Origin: Candidatus Rokuibacteriota bacterium
GTDB lineage: Bacteria; Methylomirabilota; Methylomirabilia; Rokubacteriales; CSP1-6
Reading direction: 5' to 3'
Length of the DNA: 64,000 nt
NCBI GenBank assembly: GCA_016866775.1
Contig: VGLJ01000008.1
Location: forward strand, 41,735-105,734
A program made the translations under genes and the position numbers. Below, in pieces: positions 8,840-17,114 of the stretch (position 1 is the first letter of the stretch; each line of letters begins with the position of its first letter). Under the pieces are notes generated by a model. That model was not told where the DNA came from. It did not search any database and worked only from the letters and a program-made list of their open reading frames with translations.

Positions 8840-9528
8840 GCCACGCCGAGGAGGCGCGACTTCACGTCCTCGTCGGCCGCGAGCGCCGCCGGCGCGCCCG
8901 AGTAGACGATCTGACCGCGGCTCAGGATGTGGACGCGATCGGCCACGCCGAGCGCCATCGGGAGGTTCTGCTCGACGAGCAGGATCGAGAGCCCTTCGCG
9001 CTTGAGCTCGCCGATCACGCGGGCGACCTCGCGCACCAGCAGCGGCGCGAGCCCTTCCGTCGGCTCGTCCATGAGCAGCAGCGCGGGGTTGCTCATCAGC
9101 GCGCGGCCGATCGCGAGCATCTGCTGCTCGCCGCCCGACAGCTTGTTCGCGCGATTCGCCGCGCGCTCGCGCAGGCGCGGGAACAGCGCGTAGACGCGCT
9201 CGAGCGTCCAGCGACCGTTGCCGGCCCGTGCGACCTCGAGGTTCTCGCGCACGCTGAGCGAGGGAAACACCCGGCGGCCCTGCGGGACGAGCGCGACGCC
9301 CCGCTCCACGAGACGATACGGCGGCCAGCCGGCGACGTCCTGACCTTTCAAGCGCACGGTGCCCTGACGCGGCGGTGTCAGGCCGATGATCGAGCGGATC
9401 AGCGTCGTCTTGCCCATGCCGTTGCGGCCGAGGATCGTCAGCACCTCGCCGTCGGCCACGGACAAGGAAATCCCGTGCAGCACGTGGCTCTCGCCGTGGA
9501 ACGTGTGGACGTCGTCGACGTCAAGCAC
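8836..9528 (-). CDS. livF: Branched-chain amino acid ABC transporter ATP-binding protein LivF, distal copy
   Basis: This ATPase of about 230 residues has Walker A GRNGMGKTT, signature LSGGEQQ and Walker B LLLMDEPTEG, ending in the LivF-type stretch LLVEQNLPMAL. It powers uptake of amino acids or related carboxylates with LivG, LivH, LivM and a binding protein. I chose GTG at 9528, just before LDVDDVHTF; longer forms run into non-conserved Arg-rich sequence. The start overlaps the previous gene's stop by 8 bases (GTGCTTGA). A second LivF lies at 11156-11851 and is the better placed partner of LivG. This copy may serve another permease or be redundant. Confidence 0.9.
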   Translation of the reverse strand: MLDVDDVHTFHGESHVLHGISLSVADGEVLTILGRNGMGKTTLIRSIIGLTPPRQGTVRLKGQDVAGWPPYRLVERGVALVPQGRRVFPSLSVRENLEVARAGNGRWTLERVYALFPRLRERAANRANKLSGGEQQMLAIGRALMSNPALLLMDEPTEGLAPLLVREVARVIGELKREGLSILLVEQNLPMALGVADRVHILSRGQIVYSGAPAALAADEDVKSRLLGVA

Positions 9529-10087
9529 CGCCGAAGGCCTCGGCGTGCCAGATATCCCCGTAGCGCGTCGGAAAGCCGTTGGCGTCGACGTCCAGGTCCG
9601 CCGCGAACCCGCCGGCGCTCTCGTACCGGTACGCCGTGGGCCCGAGGCGGCGGTACGTCTGCTCGAACGGCTCGAGCGCGAAGCTCGGAAAGCGCAGCCA
9701 CGCGGCACGCACGGGCACGGAGTGGCCGACCTCGAGCCGCAGGCGACGGATGGGAAGCGGGTTCGTCGATGGACTGAAGTTCAGGTCGACGTCAACGCAC
9801 CCGGCGACGGCCGCACACTCGCGCTCGTTGAGCCACCACCGCCCCTGCGTGTCGACGGTGATCGCGATGTCGATCGCCGCGGCCCCGACCCAGCCCGTCA
9901 CCTGCGTCGCGACCGTCCTCCAGCCGACGTCGCACGCGATCACGTAGTCGAGCCGGCACGCGCGTGTTTCATACGCGAAGACGGCTGTCCCGCTCAGCTC
10001 CCATCCCGCCTCGCGCTGGACGAGGCGCGCCGCCTCATGCCCCGACCAGTCGATCCGTCTCCAGAGGATGCACGCGCGCGTGCTCAC
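9521..10087 (-). CDS. Putative glycolipid-binding family protein (PF06475-like)
   Basis: This protein of about 188 residues matches the putative glycolipid-binding family: an N-terminal WRRIDWSGHE, GTAVFAYE, the CDVGWRT segment, GCVDVDLNFSPSTNPLPIRRL and AAWLRFPSF are all features I recall from that family. The molecular function is not well established. GTG 10087 overlaps the upstream TGA as GTGA; another in-frame GTG at 10099 would add four residues. The gene lies between two livF copies with no evident functional link. Confidence 0.75.
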   Translation of the reverse strand: MSTRACILWRRIDWSGHEAARLVQREAGWELSGTAVFAYETRACRLDYVIACDVGWRTVATQVTGWVGAAAIDIAITVDTQGRWWLNERECAAVAGCVDVDLNFSPSTNPLPIRRLRLEVGHSVPVRAAWLRFPSFALEPFEQTYRRLGPTAYRYESAGGFAADLDVDANGFPTRYGDIWHAEAFGGA

Positions 10088-11145
10088 GGAGGGGGCCACG
10101 CGCCGAAGAGCGCATGCTGGCCGGCCGGCGATCCGAACATCCCGCGATGGTCGTGGCCGACGCCTTCCACCAGCACCTTGCGATGCGTCTGCGCGGCGTC
10201 GGGCCCGACGTGACGCAGGACATACCGGTGATACGCCTGGCCGCGCGCGAGCCGATGGGGGCCCTGTGCCATCGCCGCGCAGCTCTTGTCGAGCACACGA
10301 TGGTTGGGATCGTTGTCGGCCGTTCCGAGCAGGTAGACGACCCGGCGCGCCTTGTAGTCGCGCACGATCGCCTCGAGCGGCCGGCTCGTCACGTACGCGG
10401 GCGCGTTCTTCAGGCCGAACCGATAGTCGTCGAAGCCGGCGCAGCGCGCACCGTTGTCAGACGCGAAGCCGCCGTCGTCGGTCGGCCGGTCGGCGCTCAG
10501 GTAGAGATAGGAAGACGGGTTGGCCACGATGTATCGCACGTCGATGCCGTGACGGGTCGCGGCCGCGTCGCCGCGGCCGACGACGGCATAGCGGTGGACG
10601 ACCTGACCGCCCGCCGAGTGGCCGACGACGACAATTCGGCGAAGCGCGGGGAAGCGCGCCCGCTCGGCCAACGTCTCCAGGAGCGCGTCCAGCGCCCCGA
10701 ACGATTCGGGACGCGGTTCGGGCGCGAGCGCGGCCTCGCCACCTTTCCACGCGCTCGCGGTCCAGCGCGCGACGTAGGACGGCAGGTGGTGGTGCTGCGC
10801 ATCGGCTTCGATGAGGAATTGCGGCGCGATCACGACGGTCGTCTCGGCGCGCGTCAGTCCGGCGGCGTGCGCCTTGCGCACGGTGGCGTGCATGCTGGCG
10901 TAGTAGGCGTCGGCGTCGCGCTGCAGGCCATGGATCACGATCACCGCGGTCTCGATGTCCGGATGAGGCACCTCGAGCGCGTGGGTGCTGAACGTCGGAA
11001 ACACCGCGCCGCCGCCGATCGAAACCCACCGGTCGCCGACGACGGTCACCGGATCTTGTTCCGTTCGCGGCCGCTGCTGCGCGTCCGCCTCTCCCCTGAG
11101 CATGACGGCGAGACCGAGCGCCACGAGAGCGTGGGCGATGCGCAC
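10084..11145 (-). CDS. Secreted alpha/beta-hydrolase fold protein
   Basis: This 353-residue protein begins with a signal peptide (RIAHALVALGLAVML, cleavage near ADAQ). It has an oxyanion region at VIVIHGLQRDADAYY, the nucleophile elbow GHSAGG near residue 178, a likely catalytic Asp in YLLGTADND and a His in VEGVGHDH near the C-terminus. These give a complete Ser-Asp-His arrangement. It is probably a periplasmic or exported esterase or lipase-like hydrolase of unknown substrate. It sits inside the liv gene run on the same strand, between livF copies, 10 bases from the upstream livF. Confidence 0.78.
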   Translation of the reverse strand: MRIAHALVALGLAVMLRGEADAQQRPRTEQDPVTVVGDRWVSIGGGAVFPTFSTHALEVPHPDIETAVIVIHGLQRDADAYYASMHATVRKAHAAGLTRAETTVVIAPQFLIEADAQHHHLPSYVARWTASAWKGGEAALAPEPRPESFGALDALLETLAERARFPALRRIVVVGHSAGGQVVHRYAVVGRGDAAATRHGIDVRYIVANPSSYLYLSADRPTDDGGFASDNGARCAGFDDYRFGLKNAPAYVTSRPLEAIVRDYKARRVVYLLGTADNDPNHRVLDKSCAAMAQGPHRLARGQAYHRYVLRHVGPDAAQTHRKVLVEGVGHDHRGMFGSPAGQHALFGAWPPP

Positions 11146-11155
11146 GCGCGCCTCC

Positions 11156-11851
11156 CTACAGTCCGAGGTATCGGGACTTGACCTCCTCGTTCGTCCAGAG
11201 CGCGCCGGCGGCGCACGAGTGCACGATGCGGCCGCGCGACACCACGTGGACGTGATCGGCGATCCGCAGCGCGAGCGGCAGGTTCTGCTCGACGAGGAGG
11301 ATCGACAGCCCGCGCGACTTCAGCGTCTCGATCACGCGGCCGACCTCGCGCACGAGGAGTGGCGCCAGCCCTTCCGTCGGCTCGTCCATCAGCAGGAGGT
11401 CCGGGTTCGTCATCAAGGCGCGCGCGATCGCCAGCATCTGCTGCTCCCCGCCGGAGAGCTTGCCGGCGCGGGTGAGCGCGCGCTCGCGGAGCCGCGGGAA
11501 GAGACCCATGACGCTGTCCGTCGTCCAGCCGCCGCCGTCGCCACGCGCGGCCACCGAGAGGTTCTCCGCCACCGTGAGGGAGGGAAAGACGCGGCGGCCC
11601 TGCGGCACGAGCCCGAGGCCCAGGCTGACCGATCGATTCGACGGCCAGCCGGTGATGTCGTGGTCCTTGAACCGGATCCGCCCGCGTCGCGGGACCGTGA
11701 ACCCGATGATCGAGCGGATCAGCGTCGTCTTGCCCATGCCGTTGCGCCCGAGGATCCCGATGACCTGGCCCTTGTCGACGCGCAGCGAGATGCCCTGGAG
11801 CACGTAGCTGTCGCCGTAGTAGGTGTGGACGTCGCTGACGTCGAGCATCAT
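11156..11851 (-). CDS. livF: Branched-chain amino acid ABC transporter ATP-binding protein LivF, operon copy
   Basis: This 231-residue ATPase has Walker A GRNGMGKTT, signature LSGGEQQ, Walker B LLLMDEPTEG and the LivF tail LLVEQNLPLAL. It is clearly a paralogue of the copy at 8836-9528, sharing the phrases LVPQGRRVFPSL and EPTEGLAPLLVREV. Its start ATG 11851 overlaps the livG stop as ATGA, making it the natural partner of LivG in this operon. Confidence 0.95.
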   Translation of the reverse strand: MMLDVSDVHTYYGDSYVLQGISLRVDKGQVIGILGRNGMGKTTLIRSIIGFTVPRRGRIRFKDHDITGWPSNRSVSLGLGLVPQGRRVFPSLTVAENLSVAARGDGGGWTTDSVMGLFPRLRERALTRAGKLSGGEQQMLAIARALMTNPDLLLMDEPTEGLAPLLVREVGRVIETLKSRGLSILLVEQNLPLALRIADHVHVVSRGRIVHSCAAGALWTNEEVKSRYLGL

Positions 11852-12603
11852 TCCGCCCCGAGATAGATTTCCTGCACGAGCGGGTTCGCCTTCACCTCGC
11901 TCGCGTACCCGTCGGCGACCACGCGGCCGTAGTGCAGGACGGTCACGCGGTCGGTGACCTCGAACGCGACGTCCATGTCGTGCTCGATCATCAGGATCGT
12001 GATCTCGGGATCGAGCCTCTTCAAGAGCGCCGTCATGAGCTGCGACTCCGCCGGGGCGAGCCCCGCGGTCGGCTCGTCGAGGAGCAGCAGCCGCGGGCTG
12101 CCGGCCATGGCCAGCCCGATCTCGAGCTGCCGCTGCTCGCCGTGCGAGAGGGTGCGCACCTCGTCGCCCTCGCGGTCGCGGAGCCCGACGGCGTCGAGCA
12201 CCGAGCGGGCCCGCGCGAAGTGATCGGTGTATCGCTCCATCGGCCGATGGAGGTGCAGCTTGGACGACGCGAGCCCCTGCACGGCGAGCAGGCAGTTCGC
12301 CAGCACGGTCAGCTTCGGAAAGAGGTTCGTGATCTGGTAGGTCCGCGCCAGCCCGAGCGCGGCGCGCCGATGCGGCGGCAGACGCGTCACGTCGCGGCCG
12401 AAGAGCTCGATGCGCCCGTCGGTGAGCGGCTGTTCGCCGCTGATCAGGCTGAAGAGCGTCGTCTTGCCCGCGCCGTTCGGTCCGATGATGACCCGCCGCT
12501 CGCCGGCTCCGACGACGAGGCTGACGCGGTCGACCGCGCTGAGCCCACCGAACGCCTTCGAGACGTCGGTGAGCTTCAGCGCGGGCGTCGACCGGTCGGC
12601 CAT
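11848..12603 (-). CDS. livG: Branched-chain amino acid ABC transporter ATP-binding protein LivG
   Basis: This 251-residue ATPase has Walker A GPNGAGKTT, signature LSHGEQRQ (His replaces Gly, common in LivG) and Walker B LLLLDEPTAGL. The LivG tail ILMIEHDMDVAFEV and the C-terminal VADGYASEVKANPLVQEIYLG confirm the assignment. It pairs with LivF on the cytoplasmic face of the LivHM permease. Only one livG exists here against two livF genes. Confidence 0.95.
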   Translation of the reverse strand: MADRSTPALKLTDVSKAFGGLSAVDRVSLVVGAGERRVIIGPNGAGKTTLFSLISGEQPLTDGRIELFGRDVTRLPPHRRAALGLARTYQITNLFPKLTVLANCLLAVQGLASSKLHLHRPMERYTDHFARARSVLDAVGLRDREGDEVRTLSHGEQRQLEIGLAMAGSPRLLLLDEPTAGLAPAESQLMTALLKRLDPEITILMIEHDMDVAFEVTDRVTVLHYGRVVADGYASEVKANPLVQEIYLGAE

Positions 12604-12607
12604 CAGC

Positions 12608-13840
12608 TCAGCAGTGCTTGCAGGGCGGGAAGTTCCGGTCGTACACCGGCTGCTTCAGGAACTCGTCCGGCTTGTACTTCCAGAACTGGGACACCGCCGG
12701 GTACGTGTGGATGACGGTGTTCCACAGCTCGCCGTCCTTCTTCTCGACCTTGCGGATGTAGACGTTCTGGATCGGGTTGCCGTACGTGTCGAGCTTCACG
12801 GGACCACGCGGCGTGTCCGGGAGCTCGACCTTGCGGAGCGCCGCGAGGAACTTCTCGCGATCCTCGACGTCGCCCCCGATCCCCTTCGCCGCTTCGTTGA
12901 TCCAGCGCGCGGTCGTGTAGCACGTCTCCGAGTAATAGGAGGGGACCTTCCCGAACTTCTTCCGGTACTCGACGACGAACTTCTTGTTGACCGGGTTGTC
13001 GAGCGCGGCCGAGTAGATCAGGGCACTCGTGCCGCCGAGCGCCTCGTCGCCGAGCGACGGCAGCACGAACTCGTCGAAGCTCGTGCCGGCGCCGATGAGC
13101 GGGATCTTGATGCCGGCGTCCTGGTACTGCTTCGGGAAGCGCAGCGACGAGATCGTCACCATCATCGAGAAGACGGCGTCGACGTCGCGGCGGAGCTGCG
13201 ACAGGTACGGCGCGAAGTCGCTCGTGTTGAGCGGCGCCCAGAGCTTCTGGACGATCTGGCCGCCGTTCTCCTCGAAGGTCTTCTGGAACCCGCCGATGAC
13301 CTCCCAGCCGAACGCGTAGTCGATGCCGATCGTGGCGATCCGCTTGTACTTGAGCGTCTTCGCGGCGTACTCGCCGAACGGATGGGACGGCTGGCTCGAC
13401 GACCAGCCCGTGCGGAACACCCACTTCGACGGCTTCCGCTGGGTGAGGTCGTCCGCCGCCGCCACCGGGTAGATGAGCGGGATCTTGTACTCGTCGGCCT
13501 TCGGCGCGAGCGCGTAGCCGATGTGCGCGAAGAGGATGCCCGTCGCCACGTGGATCTTGTCGTTCTCGACCAGCTTGCGGAACTTCGTCAGCGCGACCTG
13601 CGGCTGGCCCTGGGTGTCCTCGATGATGACCTCGACCTGCCGGCCGGCGATCTTGCCGCCGTTCTCGTCGAGCCACATCTGGAAGCCGTTCGTCATGTCC
13701 TTGCCGATCTGCGCGCCGCCGCCCGTCATCGGGGCGAGGAACCCGACCTTGATCGGGCCCTTCTGCGCGTCGGTCGCTCCGAACATGCCGCCGACGAGCA
13801 CGCCGGCGATGAGCGCTATCACGAGCAGCTTTCTAGCCAT
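12608..13840 (-). CDS. livK: Branched-chain amino acid/aromatic acid-type ABC transporter substrate-binding protein (LivK-like)
   Basis: This 410-residue periplasmic binding protein has a signal peptide (KLLVIALIAGVLVGG, cleavage near ATDAQ). It then shows the type I periplasmic-binding fold start IKVGFLAPMTGGGAQIGKD and VEVIIEDTQGQPQVA. Members of this branch bind branched-chain amino acids, amides or aromatic acids; the ligand is not evident. ATG 13840 overlaps the livM stop by 8 bases. Its place between livM and livG matches ordinary Liv operons. Confidence 0.93.
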   Translation of the reverse strand: MARKLLVIALIAGVLVGGMFGATDAQKGPIKVGFLAPMTGGGAQIGKDMTNGFQMWLDENGGKIAGRQVEVIIEDTQGQPQVALTKFRKLVENDKIHVATGILFAHIGYALAPKADEYKIPLIYPVAAADDLTQRKPSKWVFRTGWSSSQPSHPFGEYAAKTLKYKRIATIGIDYAFGWEVIGGFQKTFEENGGQIVQKLWAPLNTSDFAPYLSQLRRDVDAVFSMMVTISSLRFPKQYQDAGIKIPLIGAGTSFDEFVLPSLGDEALGGTSALIYSAALDNPVNKKFVVEYRKKFGKVPSYYSETCYTTARWINEAAKGIGGDVEDREKFLAALRKVELPDTPRGPVKLDTYGNPIQNVYIRKVEKKDGELWNTVIHTYPAVSQFWKYKPDEFLKQPVYDRNFPPCKHC

Positions 13841-14840
13841 GCGGTCCTCCCCCTTCTGGGTTGACGACGACGCCGGCCACGCCGACCGGTCGCCGGCGTC
13901 GAGCGGCGAGCCAGCTCCGGAGCGTGCCGACGATGCCGTCGGGCGCGTAGACGATCGTGCCGATGTACACGGTGCCGAGGATCAGGAGCCAGCGGTGCGT
14001 GTAGACGGAGACCAGGTTCTTCAGCATCACGATCACGCCGGCGCCGATCGCGGGGCCGAAGAGCGTGCCGCGCCCGCCGAGCGCGACCATCAGCAGCACC
14101 TCCACCGACGTGGCGAGCTCGGCGTCGGCGGGGCTGACGAACCCGTTGTAGTACGCCCAGATGACGCCGGCGAAGCCGCCGACCGCGCCGGCGATCACGA
14201 ACCCGATGTACTTGTGCAGCCACACGTGGTAGCCGAGCGTGCGCATGCGCGTCTCGCTCTCGCGGATGCCCACCAGCGTCTGGCCGAACGGCGCGCGCAC
14301 GACGGTGCGGAGCACGACGAACGCGAGCGCGAACGCGATGAGCACCAGGTAATAGAACGGGACGCCCTCGGCGACCGACCACGGGAGCCCGGTCGGGCGC
14401 GGCACGCCGGAGAGTCCGTTGTCGCCCTGGGTCATCGAGACCCAGCGGTGCGCGAGGCCCCAGATCACCATGCCGAGCGCCAGCGTGATCATGAGGAAGT
14501 ACACGCCGGTCGCGCGGAGCGCGAGGAGGCCGAAGATCGCCGCGGCGACGGCGGCGGCGAGGACCCCGACCATCAATGTCACCCAGAAGTTCGCGCCATG
14601 CCGCGTGGTGAGGATGCCGACGCTGTACGCGCCGAGGGCCAGGTAGGCAGCGTGTCCGAGCGAGGAGAGCCCGGTGTAGCCGAGCAGCAGGTCGAGGCTC
14701 ATCGCCAGGATCCCGTACACGAGCGCCTGCGTGAGCAGCGTCAGCAGGAACGAGGAGAGCAGCGGCGGTGCTGCCAGCAGCACGAGGGCGGCGCCGATCG
14801 CGGCCGTGCGCGGGTGCCGCAGCAGCGCGGTCTCGGTCAC
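13833..14840 (-). CDS. livM: Branched-chain amino acid ABC transporter permease LivM
   Basis: This 335-residue inner-membrane permease has about nine hydrophobic segments and the LivM signature stretches LLLGYTGLSSLGHAAYLALGAY and GRGTLFGPAIGA. Start GTG 14840 overlaps the livH stop as GTGA, and the protein begins VTETALLRHPR. The extended open frame upstream is Arg-rich antisense noise. With LivH it forms the transmembrane channel. Confidence 0.94.
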   Translation of the reverse strand: MTETALLRHPRTAAIGAALVLLAAPPLLSSFLLTLLTQALVYGILAMSLDLLLGYTGLSSLGHAAYLALGAYSVGILTTRHGANFWVTLMVGVLAAAVAAAIFGLLALRATGVYFLMITLALGMVIWGLAHRWVSMTQGDNGLSGVPRPTGLPWSVAEGVPFYYLVLIAFALAFVVLRTVVRAPFGQTLVGIRESETRMRTLGYHVWLHKYIGFVIAGAVGGFAGVIWAYYNGFVSPADAELATSVEVLLMVALGGRGTLFGPAIGAGVIVMLKNLVSVYTHRWLLILGTVYIGTIVYAPDGIVGTLRSWLAARRRRPVGVAGVVVNPEGGGPHG

Positions 14841-15691
14841 GCGCGCCCGAAGAGGCCGGTCGGCCGCACGGCGAGGATCGCGGCCATCGGCGCGAACAGC
14901 GTGAAGTAGGAGAGCTCGGGAAACAGCGCTTTGCCGAAGTTGTCGAGGAGACCGACCATCAGGCTGCCGACGAGCGCGCCCTTGAGGCTTCCCATCCCGC
15001 CGACGATCACGACGACGAACGCGTACGGCAGGATCTCGAAGTCGCCTCCCGGGGCCACGCCGAGGAAGCCGCCGGCGACGACGCCCGCGAGCGCGGCGAG
15101 CACCGCGCCCATCGAGAACACGGCCATGGAGATCAGGTAGACGTTGACGCCGACCCCGCGCGCCATCTCGGCGTCGTCGACGGTCGCGCGCATCATCGCG
15201 CCGATGCGCGTCCGCTCGAGCACGAGCCAGAGCGCGACCGCGATCACGATGGCGACGCCGATGATGAACACGCGATAGATCGGAAAGAAGAGGTTGCCCA
15301 CCTGCCACGTTCCGGACAGGTAGGCGGGGACCCGGATCGTGTACGGGTCGCCGCCCCAGATCACGAGCGCAAGGTCCTGGAAGATCAAGGCGAAGCCCAT
15401 CGTGGTCAGCACCTGCCCCAGCTCCTGGCCGCCCAGGCGCTTGAGGAACGCGTTCCACTCACCAATTCCGATGAGCGCGATCACGAGCGCGGCCCCCAGG
15501 ATGCCGAGCCAGAAGTTACTGACCCTCGAGATGACGGTCAACGCGACGTAGCCGCCCAGCAGGTAGTACGAGCCGTGCGTCATGTTCACGATGCGCATCA
15601 TGCCGAAGATCAGCGACAGCCCTCCGGCAAGCAGGAACAGGAGGGCGCCGTACGAGATGCCGTTGAAGACCTGACCGACCCAGAACTCCAT
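14837..15691 (-). CDS. livH: Branched-chain amino acid ABC transporter permease LivH
   Basis: This 284-residue permease starts MEFWVGQVFNGISYGALLFL and contains the LivH features SLIFGMMRIVNMTHGSYYLLGGY and VVVIVGGMGSLKGA. I chose ATG 15691 over the longer frame because the extra residues MREPHGRIVQ overlap the divergent promoter. It is the first gene of the liv operon; only 27 bases separate it from the divergent deacetylase start. Confidence 0.94.
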   Translation of the reverse strand: MEFWVGQVFNGISYGALLFLLAGGLSLIFGMMRIVNMTHGSYYLLGGYVALTVISRVSNFWLGILGAALVIALIGIGEWNAFLKRLGGQELGQVLTTMGFALIFQDLALVIWGGDPYTIRVPAYLSGTWQVGNLFFPIYRVFIIGVAIVIAVALWLVLERTRIGAMMRATVDDAEMARGVGVNVYLISMAVFSMGAVLAALAGVVAGGFLGVAPGGDFEILPYAFVVVIVGGMGSLKGALVGSLMVGLLDNFGKALFPELSYFTLFAPMAAILAVRPTGLFGRA

Positions 15692-15718
15692 GAGCGGGCG
15701 GCATTGTACTATGCGGCC

Positions 15719-16591
15719 ATGAGGCTCCCGCACGAGCGCTTCGACTACTCACCCATCGCGGGCCGCAAGCCGTGGAAGCTTCCGAAGGGCGCCCGCGTCG
15801 CCGTCTGGACGATCGTCAACGTCGAGGAGTGGGACATCGAGAAACCGATGGCGCGGCAGTACCTCACCGCGCCGCAAGGGGTCGTCACCATTCCCGATAT
15901 CCCGAACTGGGCGTGGCACGACTACGGGATGCGCGTGGGGTTCTGGCGGATGCTCGAGGCGCTGACGAAGCGGAAGCTCCGCGCGACCGCGTCGATCAAC
16001 GCCGGCGTGTGCACGAGCTACCGCCCGGTCGCGCAGGCGATGCTCGACGCCGGGTGGGAGTTCATGGGGCACGGCGTGAAGCAGGGCGCCATGCACATCC
16101 AGCCCGATCAGCGCCAGACGATCCGCGACTCGATCCGCCTCCTGAAGGAGTTCACCGGCAAGAAGCCGAAGGGCTGGATGGGCCCGGGCCTCACGGAGAC
16201 GTTCGAGACGCTCGACCTCCTCGCCGAGGAAGGCATCGAGTACGTCACGGACTGGGTGAACGACGACCAGCCGTACGAGATCCGCACCACGGCCGGCCCG
16301 CTCGTCTCGGTGCCGTACACGCTCGAGCTCAACGACATCCCGGTGATGGTCATCCAGCACCAGGTCGCGGACGAATGGGTGCGCCGCTGCAAGGACCAGT
16401 TCGACCGGCTCTACGCCGAGGGTGCCAGGAACCCGCGCGTGATGGCGATCGCCGTCCACCCGTACAACTCCGGCGTCCCGCACCGCATCAAGTACTTCGA
16501 GGCGGTGTACGACTACATGCGCAAGAAGAAGGGCGTGTGGCTCACGACGGGCGAGGAGATCTACGAGTGGTACAAGATCCAGAAGTGGTAG
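15719..16591 (+). CDS. Polysaccharide deacetylase (NodB-like) family protein
   Basis: This 290-residue protein has the NodB-type beta-barrel pattern seen in the PuuE/allantoinase-like branch: ARVAVWTIVNVEEWD at the start, WHDYGMRVGFWRML, FMGHGVKQG as the His-containing motif, KGWMGPGLTETFETLDLL and a C-terminal IAVHPYNSG with the second His. Metal-dependent removal of an N-acyl group or hydrolysis of a cyclic amide is likely. It has no signal peptide, so the substrate is probably cytoplasmic. It is divergent from the liv operon and may act on what that system imports, which is inference. Confidence 0.85.
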   Translation: MRLPHERFDYSPIAGRKPWKLPKGARVAVWTIVNVEEWDIEKPMARQYLTAPQGVVTIPDIPNWAWHDYGMRVGFWRMLEALTKRKLRATASINAGVCTSYRPVAQAMLDAGWEFMGHGVKQGAMHIQPDQRQTIRDSIRLLKEFTGKKPKGWMGPGLTETFETLDLLAEEGIEYVTDWVNDDQPYEIRTTAGPLVSVPYTLELNDIPVMVIQHQVADEWVRRCKDQFDRLYAEGARNPRVMAIAVHPYNSGVPHRIKYFEAVYDYMRKKKGVWLTTGEEIYEWYKIQKW

Positions 16592-16698
16592 CCGGGCGGA
16601 GCGGCGGCGGGGTGCTCGCGGGGTGCTCTGACCCCCGACCGTCAGGCCCGCGTTCTGGCCTTGGCGGCTATGTCCATCGACGGTAACTCCGCCTGCGC

Positions 16699-17112
16699 CT
16701 ACAGTCCCCAGCTCCGGATCTTCGACGGGACGATCCGGAACATCACGCGGTTCGGCGGCATCGAGCGGCCGCCCCAGAGCTTTTCCAGGCGCGGGTGGTA
16801 CTTCGCGAGGAAGCGCTCGACCAGCGCGCGGCGCTCCGGCGTGTCCTGAAGGAACTCCGCGCGGCCCTGCACGATCACCCCGCTGATCTCCTTGTTCGCG
16901 CCCACCGATTCGGCGGCCACGCTCACGCGAGGGTCGCGGCGCAGGTTCTTCACCTTCTGCAGGCCGTCGACGCTGATCATCGTCAGCGACGCCGGGTCGT
17001 GCAGGAACCACATCGGCATCGCGAGCGGCGCGCCGTCCGCCTGGAGCGTCGCGAGCACGACCACTTCCTTCGTCGAGAGGTAGCGCTGGACCGCGGCGTC
17101 GGTAAGCGACAT
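16699..17112 (-). CDS. Pyridoxamine 5'-phosphate oxidase-like (PPOX) FMN/F420-binding protein
   Basis: This 137-residue split-barrel protein starts TDAAVQRYLSTKEVVVLATLQADGAPLAMPMWFLHD, the usual PPOX-class opening, and continues SVDGLQKVKNLRRDPRVSVAAE and VIVQGRAEF. The family reduces or binds small substrates with FMN or F420; which one cannot be decided. ATG 17112 lies 3 bases after the kup stop on the same strand, so cotranscription with kup is likely. The preceding gap 16592-16698 contains nothing I recognise. Confidence 0.85.
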   Translation of the reverse strand: MSLTDAAVQRYLSTKEVVVLATLQADGAPLAMPMWFLHDPASLTMISVDGLQKVKNLRRDPRVSVAAESVGANKEISGVIVQGRAEFLQDTPERRALVERFLAKYHPRLEKLWGGRSMPPNRVMFRIVPSKIRSWGL

Positions 17113-17114
17113 GG

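Noticed and set aside
9521..9528. GTGCTTGA 8-base overlap used twice (9521-9528 and 49245-49252) as a special signal
   Set aside because: With GTG starts and Leu-Glu/Asp as common next residues, two coincidences in 64 kb are expected; no further meaning is supported.
16592..16698. Possible tRNA or small RNA between the deacetylase and PPOX genes
   Set aside because: No cloverleaf, T-loop sequence or terminator could be found in the 107 bases.
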